From Pyrinomonadaceae bacterium (GTDB lineage: Bacteria > Acidobacteriota > Blastocatellia > Pyrinomonadales > Pyrinomonadaceae), in the NCBI GenBank assembly GCA_013811945.1, contig JACCUI010000225.1, forward strand, positions 1 to 54,111: DNA of 54,111 nucleotides, written 5' to 3'. The translations under genes were made by a program, and so were the position numbers. The notes under the pieces are model-generated. The model was not told the origin of the DNA, did not search any database, and saw only the letters and a program-made list of their open reading frames with translations. Of the stretch, positions 9,530-18,976 are shown one piece after another (position 1 is the stretch's first letter; every line of letters starts with the position of its first letter).

Positions 9530-10477
9530 ATGGACTCTAAACCCCAGCTGAAAGATCGAGGGTTCACACCTCACCTCGCACTATTTGCCGTGCAGCTAAT
9601 GTTTGGCACCTGGCCGATTGTTGGAAAGGTAGCACTGCGATCGATGTCAAGCACTAGTCTGGTTGCGCTACGGATGGTGGGCGCCGCGGTTGCCTTCATG
9701 CTATTGCAGATCAAGCTGAGACAGTTGCGCAGAATACCCACGCGTGATCTTGCCTGGCTCGTACTGTGCAGCATGTTAGGAGTCGCTCTTAATCAACTCC
9801 TATCTGTTAAAGGCTTGTCTCTAACAACTGTGATCAATGCAACATTGTTGGGAACAACCATTCCGGTGTTTACTTTGGTAGTTAGTATTGCGTTAGGCTA
9901 CGACAAAATATCTTTGCGGCGCACGCTGGGAATTGCTCTGGCGGCGAGCGGAGTTATTTACCTCGTTGATCCACTGCGAGCTGACTTCTCCGGGCAAACA
10001 AACACCGGAAACCTGTTGATTGTGGCTAATTCCTTTTCGTACGGGGCTTACATCGCAATCTCAAAGGATCTCTTCAAACGCTATGGCGCGCTCAACGTAA
10101 TTACCTGGATGTTTTGTATTGGTTCTCTGGTCACCCTGCCCGTTGGCGCTTACGCGCTGAGCGGCGACAAGCTGCAAACCGCACCCGCGAGCGTCTGGCT
10201 AGCAGTGGTTTACATCATTCTGGTTCCGACGGTGGTTGCGTACTACCTAAACGCTTGGGCGTTGGCACGAGTATCGCCCAGCACGGTGGCCACCTATATT
10301 TATCTTCAGCCGCTGATCGCTTTCGGTCTCGCCCCGTTGATCCTGGGCGAAAGCTTCAACTCACGAATCCTGATCGCCAGCTTACTAATCTTCGCGGGCG
10401 TCGGCGTAGTGACAAAACGCGGCCGCAGCCGGGCAGTTAAAGAAGTGGCTGAACGTCCCGATGCGCTGGCTCACTAA
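9530..10477 (+). CDS. EamA-family (DMT superfamily) transporter
   Basis: A 315-residue integral membrane protein with about ten hydrophobic segments arranged as two EamA repeats, for example FAVQLMFGTWPIVGKVAL at the start and YIYLQPLIAFGLAPLILGE in the second half. The family exports or imports small metabolites; the substrate cannot be read from sequence. No Shine-Dalgarno sequence is visible between the terminator and the ATG, which is unusual and suggests a leaderless or attenuated transcript. Its last 41 bp overlap the 3' end of the convergent FtsH gene. Confidence 0.88.
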   Translation: MDSKPQLKDRGFTPHLALFAVQLMFGTWPIVGKVALRSMSSTSLVALRMVGAAVAFMLLQIKLRQLRRIPTRDLAWLVLCSMLGVALNQLLSVKGLSLTTVINATLLGTTIPVFTLVVSIALGYDKISLRRTLGIALAASGVIYLVDPLRADFSGQTNTGNLLIVANSFSYGAYIAISKDLFKRYGALNVITWMFCIGSLVTLPVGAYALSGDKLQTAPASVWLAVVYIILVPTVVAYYLNAWALARVSPSTVATYIYLQPLIAFGLAPLILGESFNSRILIASLLIFAGVGVVTKRGRSRAVKEVAERPDALAH

Positions 10478-12293
10478 ACACCCCGGGCTGAGGTGCTTTC
10501 CAGGCCGCCTGGGTCACGTCTTGCTTGGCAAAACATTCCAGGATTTCCTGGGAGTCGACGGTGTCGCGTTCCAACAGCAGCGACACGAGTCGGGCAATCG
10601 ATTCTTGATCTGATGTCACTACATCGCAAGCCCTTTTCAATTGCTCAGTGATAATCGCAGTGGTGGCATCCTCGATACGATCCAGCAGCGTCTGACTGTG
10701 AGGCACGTCGGAGGCGCCCAGGTGAATTGGTCCCAGCGCGCTCATCCCGAATTCGCTGACCATTTGTCTCGCAATCTCGACAGCACGCTCAATGTCGTTT
10801 GAGGCCCCGGCGGTCATTGTTGAGAGAAGAATTTGTTCCGCAGCCCGTCCTCCCAGAAGCGTAGCGACTTGATCCTCAAGGTATTCGCGTTTTTTCATCA
10901 AGCGATCTCGCTCAGGCAACGACTGTGTAACGCCCAGGGCTTGTCCTCGTGGGAGGATTGAAACCTTGTGGATCGGGTCGCCATGCTTGGCGGCTAACCC
11001 TACCGCCACATGGCCGGCTTCATGAACCGCGGTCGCGTAGCGCTCATCTTCGTCCATCCTGAAGCCCTGACGCTCCGCTCCCATCAGAATTCTATCTCGC
11101 GCAGCCTCAATATGTTTCCGGCCTATCGCCTCGGAATCGTCACGAGTGGCAGCAATTGCTGCTTCATTCATCAGATTGGCGAGTTCAGCCCCTGAAAAAC
11201 CAGGGGTTCCCCGGGCGATCCAATGAAGGTCGAGTTCCGCTTCGAGCTGTAAACCGCGGGCGTGTACTCGCAGAATAGCTTCGCGACCCCGCGCGTCTGC
11301 CAGGTTCACGGTGATTTGACGATCGAAACGGCCGGGACGGGTTAACGCATGGTCCAGGATATCTGGCCGGTTGGTCGATGCGATAACAGCAATGCTGCTG
11401 TTCTGATCGAAACCATCCATTTCGATCAAGAGTTGATTTAACGTTTGGTCCTGATCTGCTGAAGCGGAATCGCTGCTGCGTCCACGGCGACGCCCCAAAG
11501 CATCAATCTCGTCGATGAACACAATGCAAGGTGCCACTTTCCTCGCTTTAGCAAATAGTCGGCGAACACGGGCCGCACCAACACCAGCAAACTTTTCCTG
11601 GAAGCTCGCTCCAGAGACTGAAAGAAACGGTACGGCGGCCTCATTGGCCGCAGCGCGAGCCAACAGAGTCTTACCCGTTCCCGGGGGTCCGGCAAGCAAG
11701 ATTCCTCGGGGAACCCGTCCACCTAACCTTCCGAATCGAGTGGGATTTCGCAAGAATTCTATCGTCTCGGCCAGCTCGGCTTTAGCTTCGTCTACACCTG
11801 CAACATCTGAAAAGGTAACGTTCTGTTTGTTACTGGTGTCGTCGCACTTAAAGCTGCCATCACGCCCACCCATACTGGAATAGACCCGCCAGCCGATGAA
11901 ACCAACCAGGGCGAAAGTAAGCAGGGGCATTGACCAACTGAATACCGTCGCCAACAATCCCGGGCGCAAGGCCTTAAATTCAATCGGAACGCTGTTTTTC
12001 CTGAAGAGCTCAACCACACCCTGTCGGGCTATCTCGCTGGTGACCGTGGCTTGCATCAGTGAACCGTCCTTCACCTGAACGGTCAAGACATCACCTTCAA
12101 TAGTCACCAAAGCCGCCGAGGTGCCTTCAGTGAGCGAGTAAAGCTGCGAATAGTTGATCTTTTGGGAAGCAACCGCTTGACGCTGATAGATCACTACCGC
12201 AACGATAGGAGCCAATACCAGCAGCACGACGGCAGTTATAATCAACGCGACTCTGGGTGAACGTAGAATCGCTTTACGTATGGGGGAAGGCAT
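10437..12293 (-). CDS. ftsH: FtsH-type membrane AAA+ zinc protease
   Basis: A 618-residue FtsH homologue with two N-terminal membrane segments (about 15-35 and 113-133) enclosing a small periplasmic domain. The AAA module has Walker A GPPGTGKT (202-209), Walker B IVFIDEID (257-264) and the second region of homology ending RPGRFDRQ. The M41 peptidase domain has zinc motif HEAGH (424-428). The family extracts and degrades membrane and soluble proteins using ATP. The N-terminal domain is divergent and the C-terminal tail is short, so this may be a paralogue and not the housekeeping copy. It converges with and overlaps the EamA gene by 41 bp. Confidence 0.93.
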   Translation of the reverse strand: MPSPIRKAILRSPRVALIITAVVLLVLAPIVAVVIYQRQAVASQKINYSQLYSLTEGTSAALVTIEGDVLTVQVKDGSLMQATVTSEIARQGVVELFRKNSVPIEFKALRPGLLATVFSWSMPLLTFALVGFIGWRVYSSMGGRDGSFKCDDTSNKQNVTFSDVAGVDEAKAELAETIEFLRNPTRFGRLGGRVPRGILLAGPPGTGKTLLARAAANEAAVPFLSVSGASFQEKFAGVGAARVRRLFAKARKVAPCIVFIDEIDALGRRRGRSSDSASADQDQTLNQLLIEMDGFDQNSSIAVIASTNRPDILDHALTRPGRFDRQITVNLADARGREAILRVHARGLQLEAELDLHWIARGTPGFSGAELANLMNEAAIAATRDDSEAIGRKHIEAARDRILMGAERQGFRMDEDERYATAVHEAGHVAVGLAAKHGDPIHKVSILPRGQALGVTQSLPERDRLMKKREYLEDQVATLLGGRAAEQILLSTMTAGASNDIERAVEIARQMVSEFGMSALGPIHLGASDVPHSQTLLDRIEDATTAIITEQLKRACDVVTSDQESIARLVSLLLERDTVDSQEILECFAKQDVTQAAWKAPQPGVFSEPAHRDVQPLL

Positions 12294-12614
12294 TGAAGTC
12301 TCCGGGCAAGGCGCTTTAGCCTAATGAAGCCCTTTTCGCGATAGTATTACAAAAAAACTAGAAGTGGGGTTGAGAGCGGTGACACCAGGGAGGAGCGGGA
12401 CCGCCGGGGAAACCAAGATCTAAACAAGAACGTTCACCTCTATAGCCCCAGCGGCGAACGTGCTCTTCACTTTACCAGTTCTTATGAAAAAAAGTCCAGC
12501 TAAAGAAAAAAATGGGGTATCTAGTGAACTGGACGATGCGTAGTCCGCACCAGCGGAATGGCTTTACTAGCCTATCGCTTGAGACGCGTTAGCACCAACT
12601 TTGAACTCACTTCC
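12294..12614. other. Intergenic region between ftsH and the M14 peptidase gene
   Basis: About 320 bp with no coding frame. It should contain the ftsH promoter on the minus strand and the 3' end of the M14 transcript. GTCCAG near 12494 and CTGGAC near 12528 are complementary but widely spaced around an A-rich run. Nothing else stands out. Confidence 0.4.
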
Positions 12615-14351
12615 TCAGCTTGAATTTTCAGTCATGATGCGACCCACCGGATAAAGGTTCATTTGACGATCCCAGTAAGCTGACCGCTCGTAAAAGAACT
12701 GGAGCCGGCTAGCGGGACTGGACGCAAATTTGGGATCAGACTCAAGCCTCCAGAGAAATTCCGCCCGCAACGCCGCATCCTCAGACATCATCTCGCGCGC
12801 GAGATTTTCCAATACGTAGCTCTCGCCGTATTCCTTTTGCTCGAAGATCGCATTGAAGAATCCCCAGGCTACCAATGAATCCGGTGCTTCCGGTTCCAAG
12901 AGGTTGATGGCAACTTTCGCCAGGTTGTCATTTAGCGGGACAATCACGGAACCGGGAGGAAACGTTCTCCGCTCCCTAATCAATTCGGCTGTGAACTTAG
13001 GCATGAATCGACCCTCGAACGGACCAGCGGGCCATTTCACGTCATTAAATCTATAGCTCTCAATGTCTATTGTCTTCGCCTCTGACGTAGGTAGTAGTCG
13101 CAGTCCGTGTGCACTTAAGACCGAGGTCGCCTCTCTCCATTGAGGCGGGACAATGTAATAAAGCGGTCGAGTCACTTCTTTCGATACCCGAAAGGTGTTG
13201 TACATCGGCACGGTCACATCGAGTGGCTTCGTCCCAAAGACTACTCTGGTGTCTCCGGAAACGTCGCTCGGTTCAGTTCTATATTCAAGCGCTTTCAGGT
13301 GGAACGGTATTGTCTTGTCAGTTAACTCGAAATCAATAGGAAGCTTGCGACCGACGTCATTTGGGCGACTCTGCCCCACTGTCTCCTCGTCCGCGGCGCG
13401 CACCGCATCAAGAAGACTTTCAGGGTCGCGACTAACCTCAGCTAGGGTGAATCTCAGCAAATCATATGTGCCGATGACCCGCGATTGGTAATCTTTGATC
13501 ATGTGCGTTTCAATCAGAATCGCTGCACGATTCCGCAAAGGCACATAGCCGGTTGAGAAGCGAGGACTGCCATTGAAATCTCGAATGCCCTTCCCAAAAT
13601 CTCGGTTGTCAGCAAACTCGAGATACCACGAGACAACATTGCCTGCGGCTTCTGTAGCGGGAAACACCTTTCCATTCATTACCTTCCGCTGCCAGGCAAG
13701 CACGCTGGGCGCAATCCCCTCGTGATGCTCAAAATGGTACGTGATGTTGTAGCGATAGTCTGCCCCATCGGTGACGTGGCAATCGATGAATAAATCGGGG
13801 TTCCACTCGTTCCAGAGAGCTAACCACGCTCGGGTTTCAGGCGTGTCGGCCTTCATGTAGTCGCGGTTAAGGTTTTGGTTGGTAGTGGTGGCGCGCCAGC
13901 CCATGTCGGCGGGGCCATTCTGGTTGAGGCGGTTGTAGGGACTCGATCTCTCATGTCCGTCTGTGTTGTAAATGGGAATGAAAAGCACTACTACATTTTC
14001 CAATAACCCCGGCTGCGTTTTAGTGATGGTAATGTCTCTCAACAAAGCCAAACCAGCATCTTTGCCATCGGGCTCGCCAGAATGAATGCAAGCCTGAATG
14101 TGCACTACCGCCTTGCCAGCCTTGCGTGCTGCCCCAGGGGTGAACGTATCGCCTTCCGATGCAATTAACAGCGGCAGATCACGCCCTTCTCCGCTATGTC
14201 CAAAGGAAGCGTATCGGATCAGCGGCGAAGCAGCAGCAAGCCTTTTTGCATAAGCTAATGTCTCGTCGTAGTTGGGTGTTTCGCGGTAGTTGGTCTGCTC
14301 CGCATGAGTCTGCCATTCGAGCGGAGTTTCAGATCGGGGGTTATGTGACAT
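12615..14351 (-). CDS. M14-family zinc carboxypeptidase-like protein
   Basis: A 578-residue protein whose N-terminal ~300 residues match the M14 metallocarboxypeptidase fold. The first zinc ligands are in HSGE (His90 and Glu93) and the third is His192 in FIDCHVTDG. NLNRDY supplies the substrate-binding Asn/Arg pair, and Glu281 in LIETH is the likely catalytic base. No signal peptide is obvious at the predicted start, although many relatives are secreted. The C-terminal ~280 residues have no domain that I recognise. It is transcribed alone, with a REP-like repeat pair in its upstream gap. Confidence 0.85.
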   Translation of the reverse strand: MSHNPRSETPLEWQTHAEQTNYRETPNYDETLAYAKRLAAASPLIRYASFGHSGEGRDLPLLIASEGDTFTPGAARKAGKAVVHIQACIHSGEPDGKDAGLALLRDITITKTQPGLLENVVVLFIPIYNTDGHERSSPYNRLNQNGPADMGWRATTTNQNLNRDYMKADTPETRAWLALWNEWNPDLFIDCHVTDGADYRYNITYHFEHHEGIAPSVLAWQRKVMNGKVFPATEAAGNVVSWYLEFADNRDFGKGIRDFNGSPRFSTGYVPLRNRAAILIETHMIKDYQSRVIGTYDLLRFTLAEVSRDPESLLDAVRAADEETVGQSRPNDVGRKLPIDFELTDKTIPFHLKALEYRTEPSDVSGDTRVVFGTKPLDVTVPMYNTFRVSKEVTRPLYYIVPPQWREATSVLSAHGLRLLPTSEAKTIDIESYRFNDVKWPAGPFEGRFMPKFTAELIRERRTFPPGSVIVPLNDNLAKVAINLLEPEAPDSLVAWGFFNAIFEQKEYGESYVLENLAREMMSEDAALRAEFLWRLESDPKFASSPASRLQFFYERSAYWDRQMNLYPVGRIMTENSS

Positions 14352-14516
14352 GCGTTGATAAGAAACGGCAAACGGCGAACAGCCTCGAATCGTAATTACT
14401 TAATCGATGTTGTCCCAATGTCTGAGTGGCATGTTAGTTCAAGATCTGGTAACCAAGAGAGATTTCGGACTGGTGTATTCGATTTCAATTCACGACCTGG
14501 GTTCAGTGCCTTCATA

Positions 14517-14677
14517 CAGAACCGGGAGCGATAGCAACCGCACTCAACCAGCTTAGGGATCAAGTCGGGTCGATTATTTGGACCTTAAGCATTTCTCTGA
14601 TGCGAGTCACTGTTAACTTCAATTCCTGCGGGGAGTACTGCCTTGCTTGAATGCGGTCGCTACCGCTCCCGGTTCTG
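14517..14677. repeat. REP-like inverted pair (family 1) upstream of the M14 gene
   Basis: Two arms of the window's commonest repeat face each other. CAGAACCGGGAGCGATAGC begins at 14517, and its complement containing GCGGTCGCTACCGCTCC and GGTTCTG ends at 14677, with about 100 bp between arms. The left arm has two substitutions relative to the others. The surrounding gap (14352-14861) holds no credible gene. Confidence 0.8.
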
Positions 14678-14861
14678 TAGCATGCGCAGTTTGCATGCTA
14701 CCTGAGGTCGCGTTCACATGACCGACATCTCAAACGCCGTCTCGCATTAAGAGTCCCGCAGGCCAGACAGCGGATATACATTGTACGCGCGAACCAGCCG
14801 GTGATAACTGCGCTCAGACCCAGAATGCCAATTAAGACAGCCAGGTTTAGCAGCAGTTCTT

Positions 14862-15644
14862 TCACCGGTTATGGCTTTCTCTTACTCTCTTCTGATAGTC
14901 CTGGCCGCGCTGGTATCCGCGGCGAAAAGCCTTGTCAGTGGCAGCCTCGCGATAAGCCTCGTTCAATTCTGAAGCGGTTTCCTCATAGGATCGGCCTCGC
15001 CTCTTCGGATTGAGGGCAGCCTCGAAACCGCGGCGATAGCTTACTTCATCAGACCGGAAGTCCCCACCCTCCGTCTGGTAGTACTCTTCTTCTGCATCGC
15101 GCAGGCCCACCCACCAGCTTTCGCGAGCCGCGTCAATACTTTCGGCACCAGCCTGGGCCAGCACATTGTGTATCCGTTCCTTAGCGTCGTCATCTTGAGC
15201 GAAGCTAATCACGACGGAGCGGCCTTTCCTTAACGCATCCTCGTAGAGATACAACTCGTCCCGTGATAACCCTTCCGCCAATCCACTTTCCATCGCGGCG
15301 CCGGCAGCTGCCCCCGTAGCTGCTCCTCCAACTCCCAGTAATGCAGCGCCAATAACGCCGGCCGCAAGCACAGGTCCAACTCCTGGAACCAGAAGGCTGG
15401 CTGCGGCCAGACCTAGAGTTGCCCCTCCGGCCGCCCCGATCGCACCTCCCATGGCTCCACCCATAGCTTTCCCCATTCCCGGCTGTTCCGTGTCAGTAAT
15501 AGGAACCGCCGACTCAACTTCTTCGTCGCTGGTTCCAGGCGTTAAGAAGACAGTCCTGTCGTTGGCAATTCCTGCGGAACTAAGTCCAGAAACGGCACGT
15601 TCGGCGTCTGCGCGTGAGTCAAAGATACCCGCTATTGCTTCCAT
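14862..15644 (-). CDS. Stress-type protein with YflT-like fold and glycine-zipper segment
   Basis: A 260-residue protein. The first ~30 residues (AIAGIFDSRADAERAVSGLSSAGI) resemble the general stress protein YflT/DUF1269 pattern used for small ferredoxin-like modules. Residues ~55-115 form a long Gly/Ala-rich segment (GKAMGGAMGGAIGAAGG) of glycine-zipper type that may insert in membranes. After that the ferredoxin-like half continues (GRSVVISFAQDDDAKERIHNVL), then a charged Arg/Glu/Tyr-rich tail. The function is unknown; a stress or envelope role is inferred only. It is divergent from the ferredoxin gene. Confidence 0.72.
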   Translation of the reverse strand: MEAIAGIFDSRADAERAVSGLSSAGIANDRTVFLTPGTSDEEVESAVPITDTEQPGMGKAMGGAMGGAIGAAGGATLGLAAASLLVPGVGPVLAAGVIGAALLGVGGAATGAAAGAAMESGLAEGLSRDELYLYEDALRKGRSVVISFAQDDDAKERIHNVLAQAGAESIDAARESWWVGLRDAEEEYYQTEGGDFRSDEVSYRRGFEAALNPKRRGRSYEETASELNEAYREAATDKAFRRGYQRGQDYQKRVRESHNR

Positions 15645-15797
15645 GGTTGTTCTCCCTTGTCGATTTGCACCATTTAACTCTTCAGACGACTAAGCATCAA
15701 GCGAAACTGTCAAACGACACAAATCGTTGAGGAAATCAACAAGGCTATGTTAGAGTCGGTTTGAAGATCGGAATATAGACGGCCGGGGAGAAACGGC

Positions 15798-16172
15798 TTG
15801 TACGACATCGTAGATAAACACTGGCCCATGTCGGAGGGCGACGGAAAGGCGACGCGCAAGAAGAAACCGCGGATCCTGGCTATTACGACCGACTGTTGCA
15901 CCGGCTGTGCTGGATCACCTGCCTGCATCGAGTATTGCCCCATTGAGGCGTGTATGTTCTGGGTGCCCGACGAAGATCACCCACCCTTCGGGCGCATCGA
16001 AGTTGATCCCTATCTCTGCATTGGTTGCCAGAAGTGCATCAGCAAAGGACCGGATGGCGCCTTCCTGGATGGTTGTCCTTGGGACGCTATCGAAATGGTT
16101 CCCACCGAGGATTGGGAAGGCCTTCACGGGATCGCTCTTCCCGACGCACCGCCAGCTCCTCCTGTCGGCTAA
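15798..16172 (+). CDS. 4Fe-4S dicluster ferredoxin-like protein
   Basis: A 124-residue soluble electron carrier with two cysteine motifs. The first is C34-x2-C37-x5-C43-x3-C47-P and the second is C74-x2-C77-x2-C80-x12-C93-P. The spacing differs from the classic CxxCxxCxxxCP in both motifs, with a long insertion before the last cysteine of the second. The start is a TTG at 15798 with GGGGAG at 15785-15790; the ATG at 15828 has no ribosome binding site and would remove only non-cluster residues. A Pro/Ala tail ends the protein. It has no redox partner nearby. Confidence 0.83.
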   Translation: MYDIVDKHWPMSEGDGKATRKKKPRILAITTDCCTGCAGSPACIEYCPIEACMFWVPDEDHPPFGRIEVDPYLCIGCQKCISKGPDGAFLDGCPWDAIEMVPTEDWEGLHGIALPDAPPAPPVG

Positions 16173-16366
16173 GCTATAAGGATCGGGCGCTTGGATGGCT
16201 GAAAAACCCCTTACGACGAACATTCTGATCACGTGAATCTACTCAAGCTTGATTTCTATCTTCGATGGCCCGCCATCAGATCAGGTTTCACCGACCTCTT
16301 GCGGCACATCGGCCTTACGCCCTAATTGAGAATTTAGACGGGCTACGGATTTTGTAAGAGGCCGCG

Positions 16367-17173
16367 ATGAGAAAGAGCCAAAGCGACTCAAAGAAATTCG
16401 ATTTTCAACTTGAGCCTGATGCGGGTGGGGTAATAGCGCGTCGCAAAACACGCTTTCTGCCAGACGGCGCGTATTTATTTGAGGATGACTTGGAAGTTCA
16501 GGGCGGGCTAACCGCCAAAGTTATCACCTGCGCGGCGTGGCTGCTCGAACTTTATGAACTGAAGGCCGGCGAAGTCTTTTTTATCAGTGGCACAACGCAC
16601 GTCCGGCCAGCCACAAAATGTTTCGGGGTCCTTTACCCTCCGTTCAACCTTTCGCAAGCTTGCTTAGAAAATGCAAAGGGTCGTCTTGTCGGAGTTGCTG
16701 CGACCGAGTCCTTGCCCGCCGGCTTAACGAAGGTTCCGAGAATGTTTGAAACGACGTCCATCGAACTATTGACAGGTGTGGCGCAGGTGTTAGAAATTGT
16801 TAATCGCGGCGAGAGCCATCAATCAGTGGAAATGAATCCAAAGTTGTCTTTGCTTTCAGTCAAGACGAAAAGGCTGATTGATGAGAATTATCTTAACTAT
16901 CCCTCAATCGAACGTATTGCCCGGCGGCTTAATGTTACGCATGAACATCTTTCCCGGCAGTTCAAACTTGATTTGGGAATGAGTCCCAGCGCTTACCTTC
17001 GCCAATTGCGTCTCGCGGATGTACCACTCAGACTGGCTAGGGGCGAAGGGATAGTGAACGTTTCGTTGGATGTGGGTTATAACGACTTGAGTCGTTTTTA
17101 TAAACAATTTCGCAAAACCACCAGCACATCACCGGGCGCCTGCCAGACCATGATGAAACCTAACCGCGTCTAA
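16367..17173 (+). CDS. AraC-family transcriptional regulator
   Basis: A 268-residue regulator. The N-terminal part has a cupin-like pattern of strands but no obvious ligand motif. The C-terminal ~100 residues form the double helix-turn-helix of AraC/XylS proteins: IERIARRLNVTHEHLSRQFK is the first helix pair, and VSLDVGYNDLSRFYKQFRK is the second, with the conserved Gly-Tyr. The adjacent downstream gene on the same strand encodes a dihydrofolate-reductase-fold protein, a possible target. The effector is not recognisable. Confidence 0.88.
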   Translation: MRKSQSDSKKFDFQLEPDAGGVIARRKTRFLPDGAYLFEDDLEVQGGLTAKVITCAAWLLELYELKAGEVFFISGTTHVRPATKCFGVLYPPFNLSQACLENAKGRLVGVAATESLPAGLTKVPRMFETTSIELLTGVAQVLEIVNRGESHQSVEMNPKLSLLSVKTKRLIDENYLNYPSIERIARRLNVTHEHLSRQFKLDLGMSPSAYLRQLRLADVPLRLARGEGIVNVSLDVGYNDLSRFYKQFRKTTSTSPGACQTMMKPNRV

Positions 17174-17273
17174 CGCTGCGGTTAACCGCTCTCAAGTTAA
17201 TATCAAAAAACGCCAAGACACGCCTGCCGCTCCTGAATAAGGATTAATGTTGATCTGAGAAAGGAGAGTGGAA

Positions 17274-17804
17274 ATGCGAAAGGTTACATTTGGAGGCGCG
17301 AGCAGTCTCGACAATTACTTTGCGCGCAAAGATCACGCTGTTGATTGGCTCATGTGGAGTGACGAGGCGGCGTCAATGATGACGGACTACTGGAAGACTA
17401 TCGACACGGTTTTGATGGGACGCAAGACTTACGAGGTAGGGCTTAAGATCAGCAAGAGTAAGAGCAACCCTTACGCGGGCATCAAATCATACGTCTTCTC
17501 GCGCACCTTACAGCCAGGCAAAGAGGCCGGCGTCGAGATCGTCCAGAAGGATGCCGCGGCCTTCGTAAGAAAGTTAAAGGGTCAGGAAGGCAAAGACATC
17601 TGTGTGATGGGCGGTGGCGATTTCGCGAAGACCCTCTTCGAGGCGAAATTGATTGATGAGATCGGTTTCAACATCCATCCGGTTTTGCTAGGCTCGGGGA
17701 TTCCGGTCTTTTACGAGATGAAGCATCAGATTGATCTGGAGTTGCTGAGTTGCAAAGCCTTCAAAAACGGCTGTGTGGCGGTGACATATCGGGTAAAGCA
17801 ATAA
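17274..17804 (+). CDS. Dihydrofolate reductase-fold protein (RibD C-terminal family)
   Basis: A 176-residue member of the DHFR / RibD C-terminal family, with TVLMGRKTYEV, KSYVFSRTL and ICVMGGGDFAKTLFEAKLIDEI in order, matching the NADPH-binding core. Such stand-alone proteins are usually annotated as dihydrofolate reductase family without a proven substrate. The frame opens at a GTG (17268), but AAGGAG at 17261-17266 is well spaced for the ATG at 17274. It lies about 100 bp after the AraC regulator. Confidence 0.87.
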   Translation: MRKVTFGGASSLDNYFARKDHAVDWLMWSDEAASMMTDYWKTIDTVLMGRKTYEVGLKISKSKSNPYAGIKSYVFSRTLQPGKEAGVEIVQKDAAAFVRKLKGQEGKDICVMGGGDFAKTLFEAKLIDEIGFNIHPVLLGSGIPVFYEMKHQIDLELLSCKAFKNGCVAVTYRVKQ

Positions 17805-17874
17805 GCGCTTTCTTGTGCCTCCTGTGCTTTCGGACAGTCTGCAGTTTCTTAGTATTGTCTGTGGGTTTGGTCTA

Positions 17875-17959
17875 CACAAACACGATCCACGAAATCACAC
17901 GAACTGGTACTAACAGGATTTCGTGTTGGTTCGAGTAATTTCGTGGATCGTGTTTGACG
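17875..17959. repeat. Family 2 inverted repeat (TTTCGTGGATCG type), copy 1
   Basis: Outer arms ACACGATCCACGAAATCACA and the facing TTTCGTGGATCGTGTTTG enclose inner arms of the ACTAACA / TGTTGGT type. In this copy the order of arm blocks is inverted compared with copies near 39.1 and 39.7 kb. There, the TTCGTGTTG block is outermost. Confidence 0.75.
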
Positions 17960-17984
17960 AACCGCAACGATCACGAATTCGGAT

Positions 17985-18851
17985 TTACTCTTGCTTTGCC
18001 CGGCCCTGAATGGCTTTTATCGCCAGGACCGCTTGTTCTCTTATGCGAGGCGAGGAGGCAGCGGAGCCTTGGGTGTAGGATTCAATAGCCGGCACATCCT
18101 GCGACTCACCGATCAATGAAAGGCCACGCAGCGCCTCCCAAATACTATCCTTATCCGAGTTGATGGTCATTAACGCTGCGCCCGTTGCGACCCTGGAACC
18201 GCTCGGCGCGGTGATGCGTTCCAACTTTCCGGGGAGCGGCGACCTGACTTCGACCGTTTTCTTATCAGGCTGAGTAATGCGAGCGAGTAAGGCCCCACGC
18301 GCGAGCGAGGCTCCCTCGCTCAAGGTGCTCGCCACCTCCCCTTCTTCGGTCGCGGTCACAACAAAGGGGCTCAGGATCGCCACGAGCTCGGGGCGTCCTC
18401 TTGGATCTGCGAATCTTACCAGGGCAAGGGCTGCGTTTCTGCGGACGATCGGTTCCGGATCTCGCACAAGTTTCAAGAGCGTCTGATGAAATTCTTCAGA
18501 CTGGTTATCGAAACCCATCAGCCACCCAGCGGTCAGGCGAAACTCTGTTTCCGGATGACTGGCCAGAACGACGATTTGGGGGTACCACTGTTTGGCGGTG
18601 GGGTCGCCACCTTCCAGGCGCTGTTGGATCTGCAAGAGCGCATGTTGGACGCGCCGCGGATGCTTCTCATCAACGAGGTACTGGGAGATGTCTACGTCGG
18701 AGAGGTCGCGGCCGAACCAGGTGAAATACCACGTCAGGAACGCTCCCGTTACAAACAGGACCGCGAGAATCAGGATGGGACCCGAGGCCCGGAGCCGCTT
18801 CGCCTCCGGCGTCGCGATCTTAACTTCGGTATTGTTGCCGTTACCGGTCAT
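17985..18851 (-). CDS. Membrane-anchored HEAT-repeat protein with an inserted barrel-sandwich (biotinyl/lipoyl-like) domain
   Basis: The frame is open from 18947, but the upstream segment is Arg-rich and lacks conservation cues, so the ATG at 18851 (288 residues) is favoured; no start has a good ribosome binding site. After one transmembrane segment (ILILAVLFVTGAFLTWYFTWF) the protein has alpha-helical HEAT-like repeats (for example DPEPIVRRNAALALVRFADP). These are interrupted by two hammerhead motifs, EEGEVASTLSEGASLARGAL and SPLPGKLERITAPSGSRV, which would form a barrel-sandwich hybrid. No modifiable lysine is evident. HEAT repeats resume at the end. It sits at the 3' end of the oxidase locus, suggesting an assembly role, but that is inference. 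Confidence 0.7.
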   Translation of the reverse strand: MTGNGNNTEVKIATPEAKRLRASGPILILAVLFVTGAFLTWYFTWFGRDLSDVDISQYLVDEKHPRRVQHALLQIQQRLEGGDPTAKQWYPQIVVLASHPETEFRLTAGWLMGFDNQSEEFHQTLLKLVRDPEPIVRRNAALALVRFADPRGRPELVAILSPFVVTATEEGEVASTLSEGASLARGALLARITQPDKKTVEVRSPLPGKLERITAPSGSRVATGAALMTINSDKDSIWEALRGLSLIGESQDVPAIESYTQGSAASSPRIREQAVLAIKAIQGRAKQE

Positions 18852-18976
18852 TCCGCATGCTTCGTCGTCGGCGCGCTCGTAACTCTGCGCGTCCCTGGCT
18901 GACCTCATTGTGGGTCGCAACTCTGTGTGCGCCCGGTAGACGCCCATCGGCGAGGGTGATCCTCGGTATGCGTCAA

